Shown: piece after piece, positions 32,860-38,799 of the stretch | Numbering within the stretch: position 1 is the stretch's first letter | Layout: every line of letters starts with the position of its first letter | Assembly (NCBI GenBank): GCA_001515955.1 | Contig: LOES01000163.1 | Coordinates: forward strand, 1-38,799 | Direction of reading: 5' to 3' | Length of the DNA stretch: 38,799 nucleotides | DNA from: Clostridia bacterium BRH_c25 | GTDB taxonomy: Bacteria; Bacillota_A; Clostridia; Lutisporales; Lutisporaceae | Notes under the pieces: generated by a model | The model's database searches: none | What the model saw: only the letters and a program-made list of their open reading frames with translations | What the model was told of the DNA's origin: nothing | Made by a program: the position numbers and the translations under genes

Positions 32860-34404
32860 ATGACTGCACCAGTAGTAAAAGGAGCGGCTTATGTACTTGT
32901 ACACACACCGGATATGATAATGCATTATGGTACAACCTGTGCACTTGAACATGAAGCTAATCCCGGTTCTGAATTTTTGAAGAAGCTTCCCGAGTTTGTA
33001 AGAGGCTATGAGGAAGTTGTGAAATATGCTCCTAACCAGGCATATATAGGCAGCATACTTCCTGACTCACTTAATACCATATCAAAGCCTTGGTACAAGA
33101 ACCTTATCCAGGATGCCAAAGCAGAAAGCAAAATGGGCGAAATAGTTGACCAGGACGAATTCTATGTTGCTATAAAACTCAGTGATGCTTTTGATCTTGT
33201 TATGCTTGAAAAGAATTTTCTTGCTGAAACAAAGGCAAAGCTGGCAAAAAAGCCGCTCTATACTGAAGCTGAGCTTGCAAAGCTTAAAGAAGGCGTAGAA
33301 CAGTCCGAAGTCGACAGCAAGGTTAAAGAAGGGGCGGAACCACTTTATAAGGGCAATAAGCTTGTTGGCTGTGTAAAAGCTGCCCATGATAAGGATAAGA
33401 ATCTCACAGCTCATATAATGGTAGAAAATCTTGTAGTAAAGGCTTCGGGAGTAATAGCTCTTAAGAACCTTATATATAGGAGCAATATACCTGCTAGTTC
33501 CATTGAGTATGTAATAGAGTGTTCGGAAGAAGCCTGCGGTGATATGAACCAAAGAGGCGGCGGCAATTTTGCTAAAGCTATATGTGAAGTAGCCGGTGCT
33601 ACAGGAGCTACCGGCTCAGATACCAGAGGTTTTTGTGCTGCGCCAACTCATGCGCTTATAAATGCTGCTGCCATGGTAAAGGCAGGAGTATACAAAAGTG
33701 TTGCAATAGTTGCAGGTGGTGCAACTGCAAAGCTGGGTATGAACGCCAGAGACCATGTGAATAAGGGATTGCCTGTACTGGAGGATTGTCTTGGAGGCTT
33801 TGCAATACTCGTAACAGAAAATGACGGAGTAAGTCCAATACTTAGAACTGATATAGTTGGAAGACATACGGTAGGCACAGGCTCATCACCTCAGGCTGTT
33901 ATGGAATCCTTGATAACCAAGCCTTTAGATAAGGTCGGATTGAGAATAACCGATGTAGACAAGTACTCTGTAGAAATGCAGAATCCAGAGATAACAGAAT
34001 CGGCAGGAGCGGGTGATGTTCCTCTCGCAAACTTTAAAATGATAGCTGCTCTTGGAGCAAAGAGAGGCGATATTGATAAGACGGTAATGCCGTCATTTAT
34101 CAAAGAGCATGGAATGCCCGGCTTCGCACCTACCCAGGGGCATATACCTTCAGGGGTGCCTTTTGTCGGAGCTGCAAGGGAAATGATGATGGCGGGGACC
34201 ATTGAAAGAGCTATGATAGTAGGAAAAGGAAGCTTGTTCCTCGGTAGAATGACCAACCAATTTGACGGTGTATCCATCATCATGGAAAAAAATACAGGCA
34301 GGGAAGAATCAACAGGTGCTGTTTCCAAAGAAGAAGTCAAGGAAATGGTAGCAGAGGCAATGAAAGATTTCGCATCCTTTTTACTAGATAGAAAGCAGGT
34401 GTGA
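32860..34404 (+). CDS. grdC: Glycine reductase component C, beta subunit (GrdC)
   Basis: A 514-residue subunit of component C, which converts the Se-carboxymethyl group to acetyl phosphate. The central part resembles FabH-type thiolases (ECSEEACGDMNQRGGGNFAKAI, GFCAAPTHALINAAAMVKAG, HIPSGVPFVGAAREMMMAG). Its N-terminus APVVKGAAYVLVHTPDMIMHYGTT is typical of GrdC. GGAGGTG precedes ATG 32860. The stop codon is five bases from the grdD start, so the two subunits are coupled. Confidence 0.94.
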   Translation: MTAPVVKGAAYVLVHTPDMIMHYGTTCALEHEANPGSEFLKKLPEFVRGYEEVVKYAPNQAYIGSILPDSLNTISKPWYKNLIQDAKAESKMGEIVDQDEFYVAIKLSDAFDLVMLEKNFLAETKAKLAKKPLYTEAELAKLKEGVEQSEVDSKVKEGAEPLYKGNKLVGCVKAAHDKDKNLTAHIMVENLVVKASGVIALKNLIYRSNIPASSIEYVIECSEEACGDMNQRGGGNFAKAICEVAGATGATGSDTRGFCAAPTHALINAAAMVKAGVYKSVAIVAGGATAKLGMNARDHVNKGLPVLEDCLGGFAILVTENDGVSPILRTDIVGRHTVGTGSSPQAVMESLITKPLDKVGLRITDVDKYSVEMQNPEITESAGAGDVPLANFKMIAALGAKRGDIDKTVMPSFIKEHGMPGFAPTQGHIPSGVPFVGAAREMMMAGTIERAMIVGKGSLFLGRMTNQFDGVSIIMEKNTGREESTGAVSKEEVKEMVAEAMKDFASFLLDRKQV

Positions 34405-34409
34405 TACTA

Positions 34410-35597
34410 ATGGCAGAAAATCAAGTTAAGTCAATGATTGGTGAAGTGTTCAACGAGATTGCTGATGCTATAATGACCGGAGAGTTCGGGAAAAGGATAA
34501 AAGTAGGCTTGACTACTATGGGAAGCGAGCATGGGACTGAGGAACTGGTAAAGGGAGCATCCATGGCCGCCAAGAAATATAGTGACTTTGAAATAGTGCT
34601 TGTTGGCCCGAAGGTCGATACAAACCTTAGAGTAGTTGAAGTAAATAACGAAGAAGAAATGCATAAGAAGATGGATGAGCTTCTGGACAATGGCGAGCTG
34701 GATGCCGCTGTCACCATGCATTACAACTTCCCAATAGGTGTCTCTACCGTGGGCAGAGTAATAACTCCCGGCTTCGGCAAGGAGCTTATAATAGCTACAA
34801 CCACAGGCACCTCATCAACTCAAAGAGTTGAAGGAATGGTCAAGAATGCACTGCATGGCATAATAACAGCAAAAGCAATGGGAATAAAGAATCCTACAGT
34901 AGGAATACTTAATGTTGACGGTGCCAGACAGGTTGAGAGGGCTCTAAAAGAGCTCAGGAGCAATGGTTACAGCATAAATTTTTCAGAATCTGTAAGAACT
35001 GACGGCGGTGTGGTTATGAGAGGCAACGACTTGTTGGCGGCGGCATCTGATATTATGGTAATGGATACTCTGACCGGCAATCTCATGATTAAGATATTCT
35101 CTGCTTTTACAACCGGGGGCAGCTATGAGTCCCTTGGCTATGGCTATGGACCGGGAGTAGGTGACAACTACGGCAAAATCATCTGCATACTGTCAAGGGC
35201 TTCAGGAGCATCTGTGGTATGTGAAGCACTGAGATATGCTGCAAGCTGCGCAAGAGGCGGACTTACAAAGATAGCGAAGGAAGAGTTCGAAAAGGCCAGG
35301 AAAGCCGGACTCGACAATATCTTGGGGACATTAACCGCTGAGAGCAAAAAAGCTGCTCCAAAAGCTGAAATAAAACAGCTTGATAAGAAGCCAGTGACGA
35401 AATCCGTTGCAGGAATAGACATACTGGAGCTTGAAAATGCTGTAGCGACCCTTGCAGAAGAAAGTATTTATTCTGAAAGCGGAATGGGCTGTACAGGACC
35501 AATTGTATTGGTGGCTGAGGGCGATTACATCAAGGCTATAGATATACTTTTAGCAAAGAAGTATATCAACGAAAGACCACTGGACTGCAACTGCTAA
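34410..35597 (+). CDS. grdD: Glycine reductase component C, alpha subunit (GrdD)
   Basis: A 395-residue PlsX-related subunit of component C that, with GrdC, releases acetyl phosphate from the acetyl-thioester intermediate; the acetyl phosphate then yields ATP via acetate kinase. Characteristic segments are GLTTMGSEHGTEELV, AVTMHYNFPIGVSTVGRVITPG, YGYGPGVGDNYGKI and the C-terminal SGMGCTGPIVLVAEG, whose cysteine is the likely acetyl carrier. The frame is open from GTG 34401, but ATG 34410 has AGGTG eight bases upstream. It is the last gene of the operon and is followed by a 29-bp inverted repeat and a terminator. Confidence 0.94.
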   Translation: MAENQVKSMIGEVFNEIADAIMTGEFGKRIKVGLTTMGSEHGTEELVKGASMAAKKYSDFEIVLVGPKVDTNLRVVEVNNEEEMHKKMDELLDNGELDAAVTMHYNFPIGVSTVGRVITPGFGKELIIATTTGTSSTQRVEGMVKNALHGIITAKAMGIKNPTVGILNVDGARQVERALKELRSNGYSINFSESVRTDGGVVMRGNDLLAAASDIMVMDTLTGNLMIKIFSAFTTGGSYESLGYGYGPGVGDNYGKIICILSRASGASVVCEALRYAASCARGGLTKIAKEEFEKARKAGLDNILGTLTAESKKAAPKAEIKQLDKKPVTKSVAGIDILELENAVATLAEESIYSESGMGCTGPIVLVAEGDYIKAIDILLAKKYINERPLDCNC

Positions 35598-35659
35598 GTG
35601 CCAGGCACGACGGTTAGACGGTTATTGTGCAATAACCGTCTAACCGTCGTGCCTGGCAC
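35598..35659. repeat. Perfect 29-bp inverted repeat
   Basis: Arms of 29 bp (35598-35626 and 35631-35659) pair without a mismatch around the loop GTGC. The ends read GTGCCAGGCAC and GTGCCTGGCAC, a motif often seen at the ends of small palindromic repeats. No T-run follows. It starts right after the grdD stop codon, with the normal terminator just beyond, so it looks inserted between the two. Confidence 0.75.
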
Positions 35660-35664
35660 CTATT

Positions 35665-35700
35665 GTGCTTGGTAAAGTTTGTGCCAAGCACTTATTTTTT
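35665..35700 (+). terminator. Terminator of the glycine reductase operon
   Basis: GTGCTTGG (35665-35672) pairs with CCAAGCAC (35684-35691), followed by TTATTTTTT. The loop is 11 nt. Confidence 0.75.
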
Positions 35701-35730
35701 GAAAATATAGCAGGAAATATCAAAATTATG

Positions 35731-35759
35731 TAGAAATATTTATCGTTGCATACTATAAT
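35731..35759 (+). promoter_or_regulatory. Promoter of the BMP lipoprotein gene
   Basis: A perfect TATAAT at 35754-35759 has TAGAAA (35731-35736) as a weak -35 with 17-bp spacing. The weak -35 suggests that an activator or another factor helps. Confidence 0.5.
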
Positions 35760-35761
35760 AT

Positions 35762-35791
35762 ATTTGTAATGCAATTGTAACTCAATTGTAA
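35762..35791. promoter_or_regulatory. Three helix-phased AWTTGTAA repeats
   Basis: ATTTGTAA (35762), AATTGTAA (35773) and AATTGTAA (35784) start exactly 11 bp apart, placing them on one face of the helix. They cover the predicted transcription start and early leader of the BMP gene, as expected for a regulator-binding array, possibly a repressor. The protein is unknown. Confidence 0.4.
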
Positions 35792-35823
35792 TATGCAAAA
35801 CTAAATATTAAGGGGGAAGATTG

Positions 35824-36888
35824 ATGTTTAAGAAAGGTTTAGTACTAGTATTAGCACTGGTTATGGTTCTGACAATGTTTACAGGCTGCGCCGCACCGGC
35901 ACCAGCACCAGCCGCACCGGCACCGGAAGCTACAGAGGCTCCTACGGAGGCTCCAAAGCCAGCATTGTCATTTGGTATGATCACTGACGTTGGTGGTCTC
36001 GGAGATAAGTCCTTCAACGACTCAGCATGGGAAGGACTCCAGAAGGCTGGAAAGGAACTCGGAGTTGAACCGGTTATACTTCAGTCAACAAAGCAGGAAG
36101 ACTATGAAGCCAACATAGGCAACATGGCTCAGTCAGTTGATCTTTCAATAGCTGTCGGTTTCTTGATGGAACAGGCTATGAAAACAGGGTCAGAGCAGTA
36201 TACAGATAAGAAATTCGGCATAATAGACACAGTAGTTTCTACACCAAATGTTATGTCAGTTACATTCAAAGAGCATGAAGGTTCGTTCCTGGTAGGTGTT
36301 ATCGCAGGTCTTACTACAAAATCCAATGTTGTTGGTTTTGTAGGCGGTATGGACTTCCCGCTCATAAAGAAATTTGAAGTAGGTTTCAGAGCAGGTGTTG
36401 CTTCTGTTAATCCAGGGGCAAAGGTTCTTGTTAACTATACAGGGGTTTTCGACAATCCTGACAAGGGTAAGGAAATTGCACTCTCACAGAACAAGCAGAA
36501 GGCTGATGTTATATACCACGCTTCAGGAGCTTGCGGTATAGGTGTTATACAGGCTGCTGACGAAAAGGACTTCTGGGCAATCGGTGTTGACCAGGATCAG
36601 TCTGCTATATCAAAGAACAACAAGGTTCTTTGCAGCATGATAAAGAGAGTTGATGTTGGTACATATACAATAATCAAGGCTTTTGCCGACAACAAGTTTG
36701 AAGGCGGCAAATCAGCAGAACTGGGACTTGTGGAAGATGGAGTAGGCTACAGTGACAACGGGAAAAATGTTACAGCAGAAGTAAGTGCTGTTGCTGAGAA
36801 AGCTAAAGAATTAGTCGTCAATGGTACTATAGTTGTTCCTGCAACTGAAGATGAGCTCAAGGCATTCAAGCCAGTGGAAATAAAATAA
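35824..36888 (+). CDS. BMP-family ABC transporter substrate-binding lipoprotein
   Basis: A 354-residue Bmp/PnrA-like lipoprotein. Signal peptide LVLVLALVMVLTMFTGC has the lipid-anchored Cys22, followed by an Ala/Pro/Glu-rich linker. The mature domain starts FGMITDVGGLGDKSFNDSAWEGL and continues with KEHEGSFLVGVIAGL, YTGVFDNPDKGKEIA and YHASGACGIGVIQA, all typical of nucleoside-binding BMP proteins. AGGGGG seven bases before ATG 35824 sets the start. It is followed by a partial terminator and then the matching double ATPase and permease. The ligand is most likely a purine nucleoside by family, not proven here. Confidence 0.92.
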   Translation: MFKKGLVLVLALVMVLTMFTGCAAPAPAPAAPAPEATEAPTEAPKPALSFGMITDVGGLGDKSFNDSAWEGLQKAGKELGVEPVILQSTKQEDYEANIGNMAQSVDLSIAVGFLMEQAMKTGSEQYTDKKFGIIDTVVSTPNVMSVTFKEHEGSFLVGVIAGLTTKSNVVGFVGGMDFPLIKKFEVGFRAGVASVNPGAKVLVNYTGVFDNPDKGKEIALSQNKQKADVIYHASGACGIGVIQAADEKDFWAIGVDQDQSAISKNNKVLCSMIKRVDVGTYTIIKAFADNKFEGGKSAELGLVEDGVGYSDNGKNVTAEVSAVAEKAKELVVNGTIVVPATEDELKAFKPVEIK

Positions 36889-36914
36889 GCAAATACTGTA
36901 TAACATGGTGAATC

Positions 36915-36945
36915 AAAGCTAGATGCGTTGCTGCATCTAGCTTTT
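36915..36945 (+). terminator. Partial terminator between lipoprotein and ATPase genes
   Basis: Perfect 12-bp arms (AAAGCTAGATGC, GCATCTAGCTTT) with a 6-nt loop and a short T-run. It probably keeps lipoprotein mRNA above that of the ATPase and permease. Confidence 0.7.
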
Positions 36946-36975
36946 GCTTCATAAAGGAGCTTGCCTATTTTTTAA

Positions 36976-37004
36976 TTGATGTAAATATTCATAATAGGTA
37001 TAAT
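36976..37004 (+). promoter_or_regulatory. Secondary promoter of the nucleoside ABC transporter ATPase
   Basis: TTGATG (36976-36981) and a perfect TATAAT (36999-37004) are 17 bp apart, and the start near 37011 leaves about 47 nt before the ATPase start codon. It would supply ATPase and permease behind the partial terminator. Confidence 0.6.
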
Positions 37005-37057
37005 TAGAATATGTTATTATTTGATTTTTAGAATTCGCTGTGAGAGGTGGGATAAAA

Positions 37058-38578
37058 TTGCCGGTAGTAATAGAGATGAAAGGGATAGGGAAGTCCTTTC
37101 CCGGAATACGGGCAAACGACGATATTAGCTTGACGGTAGAACAAGGAGAGATACACGTGTTGCTGGGTGAAAACGGTGCTGGTAAGTCAACCCTTATGAA
37201 TATATTGTACGGCCTTTATCAACCGGATGAAGGGCAGATATTTGTAAAGGGCGAGCCTGTTAAAATCACCAATCCCAATATTGCGATATCGCATGGTATC
37301 GGCATGGTGCATCAGCACTTCATGCTGGTTCCACCCTTTACTGTTGCCGAAAACATAATACTTGGCAAGGAGCCAAGCAAAGGTATCACTCTTGACCTTG
37401 ACAAGGCAATAAAGGATGTAGAGGAGCTTTCAAAGAAATATGAATTAAAGGTAGACTCACAGGCCTTGATTCAGGACATTTCCGTGGGAATGCAGCAGAG
37501 AGTTGAGATATTGAAGACATTATACAGAGGTGCTGAGATACTAATACTTGATGAACCGACAGCGGTACTGACACCACAGGAAATAGAAGAGCTGGGCGTT
37601 ATATTAAAGAGTCTTGTAAATCAAGGCAAGTCAATAATACTTATTACCCACAAGCTGAAGGAAGTAATGTCAATGAGCGACAGGGTAACTATTGTCAGAA
37701 GAGGCAAGGTTGTTGACACCTTAAATACTAAGGATACCAACATTGACGAGCTTGCAGAAAAGATGGTGGGCAGAAAAGTAAATCTTACTGTGGATAAGCA
37801 GGAAGCTAAGACTGCTGCTCCCATTCTGGAGATTAAGGACTTGAAGGTATTGGACAGCAGGAAGCTGGAGGCTGTTAAAGGGGTGAGCCTGCAGGTTCAT
37901 AGCGGTGAGATTCTTGGCATTGCAGGAGTAGATGGAAATGGACAGAGTGACCTGGTGCAGGCTATAACAGGCCTTGCTAAAGCAGAATCGGGAGAGATCC
38001 TTCTTAACGGCAAGGAAATTACCAACCTTCCTCCCAAGGATGTAATTGCAAGCGGAGTAGGACATATACCGGAGGACAGGCATAAGAGAGGCCTGGTGCT
38101 CAATTACTCCTTGGCGGAAAACTCAATACTGGGCAGTCATTATTCAAAACGGTTCAGGCAAGGATTGGGGTTAAGCTACCAGAGAATAAGAGAATACAGC
38201 AGAAAGCTTATAGAAGAATACGATGTCAGAACACCTAATGAAAAGGTTCTTGCCAAGTCACTTTCCGGTGGAAACCAGCAAAAGCTCATTGTAGCAAGAG
38301 AGATTGACAGAGATCCGAGCCTATGCATAGCAGCTCAGCCTACCAGAGGCCTGGATGTCGGAGCTATAGAATTTGTACATAAAAAGCTGGTGGAGCTTCG
38401 TGACGAAGGTAAGGCAGTACTGCTTGTATCCCTTGAGTTGGATGAGGTAATGACACTTTCAGACAGGATAGCGGTTATGTATGATGGGAAGATTGTGGGT
38501 ATCCTTGATGCAAATGATGCTACTGAGAAAAAGCTTGGTATAATGATGGCGGGCGGTAGTGCTCAGGATGCTGAATAA
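37058..38578 (+). CDS. Nucleoside ABC transporter ATP-binding protein, two fused NBDs
   Basis: A 506-residue protein with two ATP-binding domains in one chain, as in NupA/YufO and RbsA-like transporters. NBD1 has Walker A GENGAGKSTLMN, ABC signature SVGMQQRVEIL and Walker B ILILDEPTAVLTPQE. NBD2 has a degenerate Walker A GVDGNGQSDLV, signature LSGGNQQKLIVARE and altered Walker B CIAAQPTRGLDVGA, the normal pattern for this family. The frame is open from GTG 37040, but GAGGTG at 37044-37049 lies eight bases before TTG 37058 and the family begins there. It energises the permease that starts 12 bp downstream. Confidence 0.93.
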   Translation: MPVVIEMKGIGKSFPGIRANDDISLTVEQGEIHVLLGENGAGKSTLMNILYGLYQPDEGQIFVKGEPVKITNPNIAISHGIGMVHQHFMLVPPFTVAENIILGKEPSKGITLDLDKAIKDVEELSKKYELKVDSQALIQDISVGMQQRVEILKTLYRGAEILILDEPTAVLTPQEIEELGVILKSLVNQGKSIILITHKLKEVMSMSDRVTIVRRGKVVDTLNTKDTNIDELAEKMVGRKVNLTVDKQEAKTAAPILEIKDLKVLDSRKLEAVKGVSLQVHSGEILGIAGVDGNGQSDLVQAITGLAKAESGEILLNGKEITNLPPKDVIASGVGHIPEDRHKRGLVLNYSLAENSILGSHYSKRFRQGLGLSYQRIREYSRKLIEEYDVRTPNEKVLAKSLSGGNQQKLIVAREIDRDPSLCIAAQPTRGLDVGAIEFVHKKLVELRDEGKAVLLVSLELDEVMTLSDRIAVMYDGKIVGILDANDATEKKLGIMMAGGSAQDAE

Positions 38579-38590
38579 GGAGGATGTGAA

Positions 38591-38799
38591 ATGGAATCAA
38601 GAATGAATGAGTTTAAAGAAGAGCTTAGGAAGACCTTAAAGGAAATTGCATATCCCCTTATTGCAATACTTATTTCGTTTATCGCAGGGGGCATTCTGGT
38701 GTATTCCTTTGGGAAGAACCCTGTAGTAGCATATACTGCATTATTTAAAGGAAGCCTTGGGGATTTGAATAAATTCGGAGAGACGCTAGTTACTGTTAC
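38591..38799 (+). CDS. Nucleoside ABC transporter permease (partial, cut by window end)
   Basis: The first 69 residues of a membrane protein. MESRMNEFKEELRKTLKEI is a charged N-terminus, then YPLIAILISFIAGGILVYSFG is the first membrane segment, followed by NPVVAYTALFKGSLGD, a pattern of BPD-type permeases (YufP/NupB-like). AGGAGG lies eight bases before ATG 38591. Its position after the BMP lipoprotein and double ATPase makes it the first permease subunit; a second one is expected beyond the window. Confidence 0.88.
   Translation, partial: MESRMNEFKEELRKTLKEIAYPLIAILISFIAGGILVYSFGKNPVVAYTALFKGSLGDLNKFGETLVTV

Noticed and set aside
33082..33552. 156-codon open frame on the minus strand
   Set aside because: It is antisense to grdC; the sequence looks like a shadow of coding on the other strand.

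Overview
The window is from an anaerobic, spore-forming, selenoprotein-making Firmicute of class Clostridia. The evidence is a complete glycine reductase (grd) operon with two in-frame UGA selenocysteine codons and a tandem glycine riboswitch, a spore photoproduct lyase, strong GGAGG-type ribosome sites with frequent TTG/GTG starts, moderately AT-rich DNA, and CheX/DegV/TrmL neighbours. Genus cannot be fixed from the sequence. Every gene lies on the + strand.

Layout. (1) 1-256: repeats, hairpins and a promoter. (2) 257-4641: overlapping MoxR ATPase / DUF58 / transglutaminase operon. (3) 4697-4783: tRNA-Leu(CAG) with its own promoter and terminator. (4) 4886-18548: a sigma-54 regulator gene followed by a textbook -24/-12 promoter and a nine-gene catabolic cluster: M24 peptidase-like hydrolase, TAXI-TRAP binding protein and fused permease, zinc dehydrogenase, asparaginase-like protein, hydantoinase-like amidohydrolase, DMT transporter, D-2-hydroxyacid dehydrogenase and homocitrate/isopropylmalate synthase-like enzyme. 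A matching TTGTCCA/TGGACAA palindrome lies both upstream of the regulator and about 90 bp upstream of the cluster's start site. This is the best candidate for an undescribed system. (5) 18845-25144: HAD phosphatase, EEP-family hydrolase, spore photoproduct lyase and a secreted two-domain nucleotidase. (6) 25316-27299: CheX-like, TrmL and DegV. (7) 27312-35700: promoter, tandem glycine riboswitch with terminator, then grdX-trxB-trxA-grdE-grdA-grdB-grdC-grdD. Two copies of a 90-bp palindromic repeat sit inside this operon and a perfect 29-bp inverted repeat sits at its end. (8) 35731-38799: BMP-family nucleoside-type ABC transporter (lipoprotein, double ATPase, partial permease).

How the genes work together. 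The grd operon reduces glycine to acetyl phosphate using thioredoxin electrons, and the riboswitch should turn it on when glycine is present. The sigma-54 cluster looks like an inducible pathway that imports a small acidic or amide-containing solute and opens C-N bonds (three different hydrolase folds), followed by redox and C-C chemistry. Its substrate cannot be read from the sequence. The secreted nucleotidase could supply nucleosides to the BMP/Nup transporter, but the two loci are about 10 kb apart and this link is inference.
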